From positions 1 to 64,000 of the forward strand of contig JAUWBI010000005.1 in the NCBI GenBank assembly GCA_030601745.1: DNA of 64,000 nucleotides, in the 5' to 3' direction. Shown here piece after piece: positions 52,630 to 60,312 of this stretch (within the stretch, counting starts at the first letter, position 1; each line of letters starts with the position of its first letter). The notes beneath the pieces were generated by a model that had not been told where the DNA came from, did not search any database, and saw only the letters and a list, made by a program, of their open reading frames with translations. The position numbers and the translations under genes are program-made. This stretch comes from Phycisphaerae bacterium. Lineage in GTDB: Bacteria > Planctomycetota > Phycisphaerae > Sedimentisphaerales > Anaerobacaceae.

Positions 52630-52718
52630 CTGAAAAGATAAGAAGTTTCAGAAATCTGGATGAAATAACGTTTCCGATGCCTTGGAACTGGACGTGTATT
52701 GACGTTAATATGGAGTAG
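52626..52718 (+). CDS. Possible 30-residue small protein, coupled to upstream gene
   Basis: A GTG at 52626 overlaps the TGA of the small membrane gene (GTGA), opening MTEKIRSFRNLDEITFPMPW...DVNME with a stop at 52716-52718. The overlap and position in a gene string suggest translational coupling, but length and lack of a ribosome site keep this tentative. Confidence 0.3.
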   Translation: MTEKIRSFRNLDEITFPMPWNWTCIDVNME

Positions 52719-52723
52719 CAGAG

Positions 52724-53233
52724 GTGTCCAGTCAGCGCAAATCCCTTATTTTATTTGCTTCCATACTTACAGCAGCAATAGTATTTTTCTTGTGGCAGAG
52801 GGTTTGCTTTAAAAGTACGAGTTATTATCGAAAACTAATAGCCGAGGCTGATAGTGTGGTCATCACGTATTATATACTCAATCCCGAAAAATATGGCGAG
52901 GTTGTAGCCACGATTACCGACAAAAAGCTACTTGGTAGATTGGCCAACAGCACTAAACTACGGTGGTTCTGGCTCCCAGATACTACGCGGCATCGCACAG
53001 GTTGTTTCCGAATCAGAACGTTCCATAATGGTGAACATAATGATATTATAGTTAGACAGTACGGGCAAATCCAAGAAAACGGGTGGATAGTAAGTGTCGA
53101 TAATAAATTGGTCGAAACAATTAAGGAGTTAGTTAAGGAATCGGGGGGAAAACTACCAGATCTTAAGAAGATATTGGAGCGAGCGAGGCATCGTCGCGAA
53201 GAGAACTTTCGGAACGACACTCCGAGAAAATAG
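52724..53233 (+). CDS. Hypothetical membrane-anchored protein
   Basis: 169 residues, GTG start with GAGGT nearby. One N-terminal transmembrane helix (about 7-25, SLILFASILTAAIVFFLW), then a soluble domain (SYYRKLIAEADSVVITYYI, DKKLLGRLANSTKLRWFW, RIRTFHNGEHNDIIVRQYGQ) and a helical basic tail (DLKKILERARHRREENF). I do not recognise it. It follows the small Cys-rich membrane gene in the same direction. Confidence 0.6.
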   Translation: MSSQRKSLILFASILTAAIVFFLWQRVCFKSTSYYRKLIAEADSVVITYYILNPEKYGEVVATITDKKLLGRLANSTKLRWFWLPDTTRHRTGCFRIRTFHNGEHNDIIVRQYGQIQENGWIVSVDNKLVETIKELVKESGGKLPDLKKILERARHRREENFRNDTPRK

Positions 53234-53402
53234 GTATACCGCATATGGTAGAGAATATCGAAGAGTGGATTAGAGAATTATTTGATTAGGGTATCAAGAT
53301 ATCAGGATCATAGTGAATTAGAGACTGATTATTGATGAATGATTATTGATTAATGATTGTTTTGAGATTGCTTCGCGATGCTCGCAATGACGTGAACGCT
53401 GC

Positions 53403-53570
53403 AGTAAATTGCGGGGCTAAATATGAGCGTCGCCGTGCCGGCGACGGCTAAACGAGCCCACAAATAAATTTGGGGGCTAAATACCTGGATTCCCGCTTTC
53501 GCGGGAATGACAAACCCCGCGTAAAACGCGGGGCTAAATGACCCCCAAGGTAAACTTGGGGGCTAAACAG
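53403..53570. repeat. Cluster of five palindromic repeats before rnfC
   Basis: In order: an AGTAAATTGCGGGGCTAAAT unit; CGTCGCCGTGCCGGCGACGGCTAAAC; CCCACAAATAAATTTGGGGGCTAAAT; a REP family A palindrome (53487-53512); CCCCGCGTAAAACGCGGGGCTAAAT; and CCCCCAAGGTAAACTTGGGGGCTAAA. Four or five hairpins each end in the word GGGGCTAAAT or GGCTAAAC. Upstream, 53328-53355 is a heptamer array (attattg, atgaatg, attattg, attaatg) and 53290-53310 has TATCAGG words. No gene in 53234-53586. Confidence 0.8.
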
Positions 53571-53586
53571 TACGGATTTTTCAAAT

Positions 53587-54960
53587 ATGAGAATTGACAC
53601 TAAAGGCAGATTTTCCTTTACCGGCGGAACCCACCCTCCGGAAAGCAAAACGCTTACCAGTGAAAGCAAGATACAGTCTTTCCCTGCCGTCAAACAAGTT
53701 GCAATAATGCTCAGCCAGCATACCGGTGCTGTTTGCCGGCCTCTGACCAGAAAAGGAAACACGGTGCAGGCAGGTCAAAAGATCGGCGACTCAGACGCAT
53801 TTGTGTCCGCACCGGTTCATTCTCCCATCACCGGCAAAGTAAAAGAAATCACCCTGCAGTCGCACCCGGTTTTAGGCCGAAGCCCGGCAGTAGTTATAGA
53901 TGCGTTACCACACTATCCGCCAAAGCGGCCGGACTTTAAGTTAAAGGATGATTTCGATGAAAACAGCTATTCAGCGGAACAGATATGCGATGCCGTCCGT
54001 CAGGCGGGTATCGTCGGTATGGGTGGCGCCGGCTTCCCGACGAGGGTAAAGATAGAACCAAACCCGCGATTGCCAAAAGAGACATTGGTCATCAACGGAT
54101 GCGAGTGCGAGCCGTATATTACCTGCGATTATCGTATTATGCTTGAGTGGACGAACCAAATCATCGCGGGAATCAAACTTGCCAGAAGAGCGTCCGGCTG
54201 CTCAAAGGTCTTTGTCGGCATCGAAGATAACAAGCCGCAAGCGATAGAGGCGATGAACGCGGCGCTGAACACCTGTGCAGACAGTGACGGCATCAAAGTT
54301 GTGCCGGTTAAAACAAAATACCCACAAGGCGGTGAAAGGCAGCTTATAAAAGCGATTCTAAAAAAAGATGTCCCCGCGGGCGGAATTCCGCCGATGATTG
54401 GTGTGGTGGTGCTTAACGTTGCCACTGTCGCGGTGATAGCGGAAGCGGTGATTTATGATTCGCCGCTGACCCACAGGGTCGTAACCGTTACCGGAGAAGG
54501 AATTGCAAATCCCGGCAATTTCTACGTCCCGATAGGAACATCGGTTGCCGAGCTTATCGAATTCTGTGGAGGATTGACCGAGGAAGTGGTAAAGGTCATC
54601 ATTGGCGGACCAATGATGGGAATAGCAATCGCCGATTTGACAACGCCTGTTGCAAAAACCACCGGCGCTGTAACCGTATTAACAAAAAAACAAATCGGCG
54701 CAGCCAAATTCGCAGGACGACAAACACCGTGTATTCGCTGCGGCAGATGCCTAGAAGTTTGTCCTGAGCATTTGAACCCGACGAAAATCGCCCATGCGGT
54801 AAAAAATAATCTTCTGGAAGTAGCAGAAAACTATTATATCAATGCGTGTATGGAGTGCAGCTGCTGCAGTTACGTCTGCCCGGCCAATATAGAACTGACA
54901 GGATATATCAAAACAGGCAAAACCCTTCTTGCCGGGCAAAAGGAAAGTTCGCCGGGATAA
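53587..54960 (+). CDS. rnfC: Rnf electron-transport complex subunit C
   Basis: 457 residues. Peripheral cytosolic subunit, NADH/FMN-binding, that passes electrons between NAD(H) and the membrane subunits. N-terminal barrel-sandwich part (GGTHPPESKTLT, FVSAPVHSPITGKVKEI), NADH/flavin region (GIVGMGGAGFPTRVKIEP, LVINGCECEPYITCDYR), SLBB-like GNFYVPIGTSVAELIEFCGG, then two [4Fe-4S] motifs CIRCGRCLEVCP and CMECSCCSYVCP. The ATG has only a weak upstream site (GGATTTTTC). First gene of rnfCDGEAB. Confidence 0.95.
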   Translation: MRIDTKGRFSFTGGTHPPESKTLTSESKIQSFPAVKQVAIMLSQHTGAVCRPLTRKGNTVQAGQKIGDSDAFVSAPVHSPITGKVKEITLQSHPVLGRSPAVVIDALPHYPPKRPDFKLKDDFDENSYSAEQICDAVRQAGIVGMGGAGFPTRVKIEPNPRLPKETLVINGCECEPYITCDYRIMLEWTNQIIAGIKLARRASGCSKVFVGIEDNKPQAIEAMNAALNTCADSDGIKVVPVKTKYPQGGERQLIKAILKKDVPAGGIPPMIGVVVLNVATVAVIAEAVIYDSPLTHRVVTVTGEGIANPGNFYVPIGTSVAELIEFCGGLTEEVVKVIIGGPMMGIAIADLTTPVAKTTGAVTVLTKKQIGAAKFAGRQTPCIRCGRCLEVCPEHLNPTKIAHAVKNNLLEVAENYYINACMECSCCSYVCPANIELTGYIKTGKTLLAGQKESSPG

Positions 54961-54980
54961 AAAATTAACCGCAGAGGATA

Positions 54981-55020
54981 TTAGTTGATTAGTTAATTGG
55001 TTAATTAGTTAATTGGTTAA
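54981..55020. repeat. Octamer-phased array (5 units) between rnfC and rnfD
   Basis: ttagttga, ttagttaa, ttggttaa, ttagttaa, ttggttaa in 8-base phase. Confidence 0.65.
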
Positions 55021-55108
55021 ATAATCACCAATTACCAATTGCCAATCACTATATTATCTCTGTGGGCTTTGCGAGGTCGGCGGTAAAGAATAAGAAGGAA
55101 AAAGCTAA

Positions 55109-56119
55109 ATGCTCGAAAATATAACAGTTTCGTCTGCACCGCATATCAGCAAGCCGCTTTCTACCCGCAGTGTTATGATAGATGTCATAATCGGTTTAGT
55201 CCCCGCTATGGCGGCAGCCGGTTATTACTTCCGCATCTATGCACTTATCCTTATTCCCACCTGTGTTTTCTCAGCAGTGGCAACCGAATGGCTTTGTAAT
55301 CTAATCCGCAAAAAGCCCAATTCCCTCGGCGACCTCAGTGCGGTGGTTACCGGCATAATCCTTGCGCTGTCTCTTCCGCCGAGTTTGCCTATCTGGGCAG
55401 CCATAATCGGCAGCGTTTTCGCCGTTGCAATTGGAAAAATGGTCTTTGGCGGACTCGGCGCCAATGTCTTCAATCCTGCTATGGTTGGGAGAGCTTTTTT
55501 GACTGCCTCTTTCGGTATGATGATGACAAGCTGGACGGTCCCGGCCACAATCGATGCCAAGATGCCCAGAATTGCCCCGGAAAATATGATGCACTCAAGG
55601 ACGCAGGCAACGCCATTGTGGTGGAGTAAACTGGCCATAAAGAATAAATTGGGTGCTGACGTCTATAGCAACGCACAGTTCGAAAGTACATTCACGGGCG
55701 AGGTGGGTGGCTGTCTGGGCGAAACCAGCGCCATCGCACTTTTAATCGGCGGCCTCTATTTATTGATAAGACGAACAATAAACCCATCTCTCCCGTTGGC
55801 TGTTTTGTTATCTGCCTTTATCTTTGCTGCGATTGCCTATCTTATTGATTCCGACGCCTATGTCCAGCCGGTCTTCCACTTGACCAGCGGGGCAATGTTG
55901 CTGTGTGCCTTTTTTATTGCTACCGACCCCGTTACCGCTCCTTTGACAACCAAAGGAATGTGGATTTTCGGAATCGGAGTGGGGGCAATAACAATGCTTA
56001 TAAGAATTGTCGGAGAATACCCGGAAGGCGTAATGTACGCTGTTCTTCTAATGAACGCTGTAACACCGTTGATTGACAGGTTCTGCAAGCTGGTCCCGGC
56101 AGGAGGCAAGCTGAAGTAG
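55109..56119 (+). CDS. rnfD: Rnf complex membrane subunit D
   Basis: 336 residues, multi-pass (about 9-10 helices) NqrB/RnfD protein with covalently bound FMN. Conserved parts: RSVMIDVIIGLVPAMAAAGYYF, LGGLGANVFNPAMVGRAFL (FGGLGANVFNPA), and the presumed flavin-bearing Thr168 in the TQATPLW segment, where the usual SGAT motif is altered to TQAT. VTFDPVTAPL-type ending is present as ATDPVTAPLTTKG. It helps form the ion-translocating path. GAAGGAAAA precedes the ATG. Confidence 0.94.
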   Translation: MLENITVSSAPHISKPLSTRSVMIDVIIGLVPAMAAAGYYFRIYALILIPTCVFSAVATEWLCNLIRKKPNSLGDLSAVVTGIILALSLPPSLPIWAAIIGSVFAVAIGKMVFGGLGANVFNPAMVGRAFLTASFGMMMTSWTVPATIDAKMPRIAPENMMHSRTQATPLWWSKLAIKNKLGADVYSNAQFESTFTGEVGGCLGETSAIALLIGGLYLLIRRTINPSLPLAVLLSAFIFAAIAYLIDSDAYVQPVFHLTSGAMLLCAFFIATDPVTAPLTTKGMWIFGIGVGAITMLIRIVGEYPEGVMYAVLLMNAVTPLIDRFCKLVPAGGKLK

Positions 56120-56159
56120 AAAAAAATTAGCCACAGAGACACGAAGGCACAAAGAAAGA

Positions 56160-56300
56160 AATAAAATTCGAAATTCGAAACAAATTCAAAATTCGAATGT
56201 TCAAATGTTCGAAACATAAGGAAAAGTAGCCACTAAGGCACAAAGGCACGAAGAAATTAAAAGGTAAAAAAATGGATTCCCGCTTTCGCGGGAATGACAA
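56160..56300. repeat. Repeat block between rnfD and rnfG
   Basis: AAATTCGAAATTCGAAAC..., ...AGTAGCCACTAAGGCACAAAGGCACGAAGAAATTAAAAGGTAAAA, REP family A palindrome (56274-56299). A diverged copy occurs at 57608-57749. The flank 56120-56159 and 56300-56348 also carries GCCACAGAG / GGTGCCTTTGTGGC words. Confidence 0.8.
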
Positions 56301-56348
56301 ATTAAAATCTTAGTGTCGTGGTGCCTTTGTGGCGAAAGAGGTTTCATA

Positions 56349-56969
56349 ATGCTTAAGATAAAACATTTTATCCAACAAAGCTGGCTGCTGATTGTTTCAT
56401 CGTTCTTCTTCGGGCTGCTGATAGCGATAGCAAGCGCCGCCTGGTCGCCGAGAATCGAGCAGAATAAAATCGATAAACTTAACCGCCTGACTGCCGCTCT
56501 GCTGCCGGAGGCCAAACACTTCATCGAGATAGACACGGAAATCGAAATTGAATTGGCCAAAGGTAAAAGAAAGAAGATTAAAGTTTACAAGGCCGTGTCG
56601 GATGCGGACGAATGTGTCGGCTGGAGTTTTAACGCCGCTGGGCAAGGCTTTCAAGACAAAATCGAGCTGGTCGTGGCTGTTGACAAGGATTTCCAAAGCA
56701 TAGCAGGCTTCGATGTTTTGGCAAGCAATGAAACCCCCGGCTTCGGGGACAAGATAAAATTGCCGAACTGGCGCAATCAATTTGCAGGGGCGCCAGTTGA
56801 AGAACTGAAGCTTGTAAAAACCGGCGATGTAAAAAAAATCGATTCCGAAATCGTTGCCATAAGCGGCGCTACCGTGAGCAGCGAAGCAGTGGTCAAGATA
56901 ATAAATAATTCCATAACCCAGATTAAAAAGCAAATGCAAGAGAAAGGATTAATCGGCAATGGCAAATGA
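56349..56969 (+). CDS. rnfG: Rnf complex flavoprotein subunit G
   Basis: 206 residues from the ATG at 56349. One N-terminal membrane helix (LLIVSSFFFGLLIAIASAAW), then the periplasmic FMN domain: GFQDKIELVVAVDKDFQSIAGFDVLASNETPGFGDKI and the flavin-attachment site SGATVSS with Thr175. ApbE adds FMN to this Thr; the apbE gene is at 25762-26853. It overlaps rnfE by 11 bases. Confidence 0.95.
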   Translation: MLKIKHFIQQSWLLIVSSFFFGLLIAIASAAWSPRIEQNKIDKLNRLTAALLPEAKHFIEIDTEIEIELAKGKRKKIKVYKAVSDADECVGWSFNAAGQGFQDKIELVVAVDKDFQSIAGFDVLASNETPGFGDKIKLPNWRNQFAGAPVEELKLVKTGDVKKIDSEIVAISGATVSSEAVVKIINNSITQIKKQMQEKGLIGNGK

Positions 56970-57585
56970 CACAAAAGTTGCCGCCGGTCTTTATAAGCAA
57001 ACGCTGCTGGCCGGATTGTGGCGTGAAAATCCGGTCTTTCGGCTTCTGTTGGGAATGTGTCCGACACTGGCGGTTACGGCGGCGGTCAAGCCGGCTTTGA
57101 CTATGGGTCTTAGCGTCATCTTTGTATTGCTGTGCAGCAACATCGTGGTCAGCCTGATGCGCAACCTTCTCAAGCCGCACCTGCGAATCCTGATGTTTAC
57201 CCTGACGATAGCAACCTTTGTCACTATAGCGGATTTGTTCCTGAAGGCGTTTACGCCGGTGATGAGTGAGACGCTTGGCCCGTATGTCCCGCTGATTATT
57301 GTCAATTGCATCATTATTTGTCGAGCTGAGGCCTGTGCCAGTAAAAACAACCTTATCGTAAGTATCATCGATGCACTTGGAATGGGCGTCGGCTTTACAT
57401 TAACATTGTGCGTTTTAGCCGGCATCAGGGAGCTGCTCTCGACAGGGGAGATATTCGAGGTGCCGGTGATGCCCGATGCGTTTGTGCCGTGGGTTGCGAT
57501 GAGTATGCCGGTGGGAGCGTTTATAACTTTAGGTCTGCTGTTAGGATTGGTGAACATAATCAGCAAGAAAAAACGAAAAACGTAA
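56959..57585 (+). CDS. rnfE: Rnf complex membrane subunit E
   Basis: 208 residues, six-helix NqrD/RnfE-type subunit. Typical words: LWRENPVFRLLLGMCPTLAVTAAVKPALTMGLSVIFVLLCSNIVVSL, FKAFTPVMSETLGPYVPLIIVNCIIICRAEACA, DALGMGVGFTLTLCVLAGIRELL. The Cys residue in IVNCIIICRAEA is in the conserved [2Fe-2S]-site region of the RnfA/E pair. Start overlaps rnfG. Confidence 0.95.
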   Translation: MANDTKVAAGLYKQTLLAGLWRENPVFRLLLGMCPTLAVTAAVKPALTMGLSVIFVLLCSNIVVSLMRNLLKPHLRILMFTLTIATFVTIADLFLKAFTPVMSETLGPYVPLIIVNCIIICRAEACASKNNLIVSIIDALGMGVGFTLTLCVLAGIRELLSTGEIFEVPVMPDAFVPWVAMSMPVGAFITLGLLLGLVNIISKKKRKT

Positions 57586-57607
57586 AGCCAAAGCATTATG
57601 AAAGAAT

Positions 57608-57749
57608 AAATACGAAATACGAAATACGAAATCCGAAACAAATTCGAAATTCAAATGTTCAAATTTTCCAAACTTAAGGGAAAGTAGCCACGAAAGCACG
57701 AAGAAATTAAAAGGTAAAAAACTGGATTCCCGCTTTCGCGGGAATGACA
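57608..57749. repeat. Repeat block between rnfE and rnfA
   Basis: Heptamers aaatacg (x3), aaatccg, then AAATTCGAAATTCAAATGTTC, ...AGTAGCCACGAAAGCACGAAGAAATTAAAAGGTAAAA, REP family A (57724-57749). Diverged copy of 56160-56300. Confidence 0.8.
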
Positions 57750-57768
57750 TAATACGAGGTGTGAAATA

Positions 57769-58359
57769 ATGGATACGCTTAACATTTTAATTATGGGCTT
57801 TATATCAATCGTCATAGTCAACAACCTTGTGTTCACGAAGTTTCTCGGTATCTGCCCCTACCTCGGCGTATCCGGCAGAATCGATATGGCCTTCGGTATG
57901 GGAATGGCGGTAACGTTCGTTGTAACTCTCAGCGGGACGCTGACGTGGATGATTGACCATTGGGTTTTAATGAAACTTGGTCTGGAGGTCACGCGATATG
58001 TCTGCTTCATATTAGTTATTGCCGGTGCCGTTCAGCTTGTGGAAATGTATGTGCGAAAGTTTTTCCCCTCCCTGTACGAAAGCTTTGGCATATTCCTGCC
58101 GCTGATTACTACAAACTGTGCGATTCTGGGATTGTGTCTGTTTATAAACCTGTGGGAGATTGACAACCTGCTCGAAGCAGTGGTACTTAGCTTTGGTGCG
58201 GGGATTGGCTTTACTATGGCCATTTGTATTATGGCCGGTATCCGCGAAAATCTAAATCTGGCCGATGTGCCGGACTGCCTTAAGGGCGCACCGATTACAC
58301 TTATTACCGCAGGGATACTCGCTCTGGCATTTATGGGTTTTGCAGGAATGATAAGATGA
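57769..58359 (+). CDS. rnfA: Rnf complex membrane subunit A
   Basis: 196 residues, six-helix NqrE/RnfA subunit paired with RnfE. Conserved words: VNNLVFTKFLGICPYLGVSGRIDMAFGMGMAVTFVVTLSGTLTWMIDH, YESFGIFLPLITTNCAILGLCLF, FGAGIGFTMAICIMAGIRENL, TLITAGILALAFMGFAGM. The paired Cys in LGICPYLG and TTNCAILG are the ligands of the membrane [2Fe-2S]. GAGGTG precedes the ATG. Followed by a 277-base repeat spacer and rnfB. Confidence 0.96.
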   Translation: MDTLNILIMGFISIVIVNNLVFTKFLGICPYLGVSGRIDMAFGMGMAVTFVVTLSGTLTWMIDHWVLMKLGLEVTRYVCFILVIAGAVQLVEMYVRKFFPSLYESFGIFLPLITTNCAILGLCLFINLWEIDNLLEAVVLSFGAGIGFTMAICIMAGIRENLNLADVPDCLKGAPITLITAGILALAFMGFAGMIR

Positions 58360-58636
58360 GAAAGTGAGCTAAAGTGCCTAAAGTGAACTAAAGTGACTAA
58401 AGTGAGCTAAAGATTCAGGCTATCAGTGTATCAGACTATCAGGTAGTGGGCATCAGGTTATCAGGACATCAGGTTCGCACTACGTAGCTTTTGCAAAGTA
58501 GCGTTGTTTTTCCTGATACCCTGTTCTGCTGATAACCTGTATCCTGATTTCTTGTTCTCCTGATATCCATACTTTAGGCACTTTAGTCACTTCAAACTTT
58601 TTTGTGTCTTCGTGCTTTTATGGCTAAAAGAAAAAA
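58360..58636. repeat. Repeat spacer between rnfA and rnfB
   Basis: Left side AAAGTGCCTAAAGTGAACTAAAGTGACTAAAGTGAGC, middle TATCAGG-type octamers, then a mirrored part (CCTGATAACC..., ACTTTAGGCACTTTAGTCACTT). AAAGTGCCTAAAGT and ACTTTAGGCACTTT are perfect 14-bp inverted arms about 200 bases apart. A CTAAAGTGCC word also occurs at about 13557. Confidence 0.7.
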
Positions 58637-59512
58637 ATGAATTTGGCTGATATTTATCAATTGTGGCAAGGTGCGTGGCCGGCCGGGGTAACAATGCTGG
58701 CCCTGGGCAGCAGCTTCGCAGTGGCACTTTTGATAGCAAGCGAAAAACTCAAGGTCAAGGTTGACCCGAAAATAGAGCAAATCTACGAGGCCCTGCCGCA
58801 CCTGGACTGCGGCGCCTGCGGCTTTGCCGGGTGCAGCTCATACGCGAGGGCCGTTCTGGAAAAGCCCGAGCTGATAGGAAAATGCGCGCCCGGCGGGCCG
58901 GAAACGTCAGGGAAAATCGCGGAAATATTGAGCCTGCAAATCAGCGATTCAGGCGTCCTCAAAAGGCCAATCGTACACTGCCGTGCTCACGACGATGATA
59001 AAAGCTGTTACGGAAAATATCAAGGCATCCCGACCTGCACCGCCGCAAACGTATTACCCAATGTGCAGGCCTGCAAATTCGGCTGCCTCGGGTTCGGCGA
59101 TTGCTGTTACGCCTGCAAGTTCGACGCCCTTGGCATTGTTGACGGCCTGGCGACCATTGACTATGAGAAATGTACCGGCTGCGGGGCCTGCTCAAAAGCT
59201 TGTCCGCGCAATCTAATTGAAATGATTCCCTTCAGTTATGAAAATATGATGACGGTTGCCTGCAGCAGTAAAGAGGCCGGCAAGACAACACGAGCAATGT
59301 GCAAAGTCGGCTGTATCGGCTGTGGTATCTGTGGCAAACAAACCGAGCAATTCAGAGTCGAAGATAACTTAGCCCGGCTGGATTACGAAAAATACCAGCC
59401 CACCGAGCAGACTGAAACGGCCTTGAACAAATGTCCCACCGGCGTAATCATCTACGTCGGCAAAACCGCCCCTGCTGCAAAACAACCGACCGAAAAAGCT
59501 GTAAGCGCTTGA
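58637..59512 (+). CDS. rnfB: Rnf complex iron-sulfur subunit B
   Basis: 291 residues, soluble domain on one N-terminal membrane helix (LALGSSFAVALLIA). It accepts electrons from ferredoxin. The first cluster site is CGACGFAGCSSYA with a fourth Cys in GKCAPGGPE. The ferredoxin-like part has CLGFGDCCYACKFDALG, CTGCGACSKACPRNLI and CKVGCIGCGICGKQ. The last gene of the rnf set; transcription is presumably continuous from rnfC, though large repeat spacers interrupt it. Confidence 0.95.
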   Translation: MNLADIYQLWQGAWPAGVTMLALGSSFAVALLIASEKLKVKVDPKIEQIYEALPHLDCGACGFAGCSSYARAVLEKPELIGKCAPGGPETSGKIAEILSLQISDSGVLKRPIVHCRAHDDDKSCYGKYQGIPTCTAANVLPNVQACKFGCLGFGDCCYACKFDALGIVDGLATIDYEKCTGCGACSKACPRNLIEMIPFSYENMMTVACSSKEAGKTTRAMCKVGCIGCGICGKQTEQFRVEDNLARLDYEKYQPTEQTETALNKCPTGVIIYVGKTAPAAKQPTEKAVSA

Positions 59513-59637
59513 GCACAACGCAATACTAATACGTCATCTCTGAAAGCGCAAAAATACTTTAGCCCTGAGCAATCTGCTTTATTACCCTGTTCACACAGTA
59601 CCCATAGGTCGAGAGAGGTGCCTTTTTAACAAAAACA

Positions 59638-59666
59638 TTGCAAGATTATCTTCTTGCCACTACACT
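59638..59666 (+). promoter_or_regulatory. Possible promoter before the sigma factor gene
   Basis: TTGCAA, 17-base spacer, TACACT (59661-59666), 44 bases before the ATG. Weak -10; no clear ECF self-promoter element seen. No gene in 59513-59710. Confidence 0.35.
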
Positions 59667-59710
59667 TTATCGGGAAATGTGTTAAGGTCAGTTAAGAAAG
59701 AAATAAAAAG

Positions 59711-60292
59711 ATGCAGTGGGTAACCACAACCCAGGTTCTGGAGGAGCTCAAAGCCTCTAATGAGGCGCAGGTATGGCGCAGGTTCTGCGACCATTTCCGT
59801 CCTGTGGTGGTCAACTTTGCCAGACACCTCGGCTTGTCAGCAACTGATGCAGAGGACGCTGCTCAGGAAACAATGGTAGAGTTTTTGAAAGCATTCCGGG
59901 ACGGGAAATATGACCGACAGAAGGGTCGCCTAAGTAATTGGCTTTTTGGAGTAGCCAGGCGAGTGATACTCAACTTGCGAGGCCATCAGCCTCTGGAACG
60001 GTTAGTAGCGGACAAGACAACAGGCACATCGTTCTGGGACTTGATACAAGATGACCACAGCATCAAACACTCCTGGGAGACTCAATGGCGACAGATGGTT
60101 CTGACGAAATGTCTTGAGCAGGCTCGCCGCGAGCTCGACTCGAAAGTGTTTGAAGCCTTTGAGCTTTATGCACTTTCTGAAACGCCCGTTGATGAAGTTG
60201 CTCAACTGCTTAAGATGTCGAGAAATGCGGTTTATATTGCCAAAAGCCGGGTGTTATCCAGATTGCGTCAGCTCGAACGCCAGTTCGAATGA
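59711..60292 (+). CDS. ECF-type RNA polymerase sigma factor
   Basis: 193 residues. Region 2 (about 24-90): WRRFCDHFRPVVVNFARHLGLSATDAEDAAQETMVEFLKAFRDGKYDR, with the WLFGVARRVILN core-binding/-10 segment. Region 4 helix-turn-helix near the C-terminus (FELYALSETPVDEVAQLLKMSRNAVYIAKSRVLSRLRQLERQF). A spacing of 20 bases to the kinase gene and its zinc-finger N-terminus suggest a partner-switch or phosphorylation-controlled sigma system. Planctomycetota have many ECF factors paired with Ser/Thr kinases. Confidence 0.9.
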   Translation: MQWVTTTQVLEELKASNEAQVWRRFCDHFRPVVVNFARHLGLSATDAEDAAQETMVEFLKAFRDGKYDRQKGRLSNWLFGVARRVILNLRGHQPLERLVADKTTGTSFWDLIQDDHSIKHSWETQWRQMVLTKCLEQARRELDSKVFEAFELYALSETPVDEVAQLLKMSRNAVYIAKSRVLSRLRQLERQFE

Positions 60293-60312
60293 ATTGACGA
60301 GGGAATAGCCGA

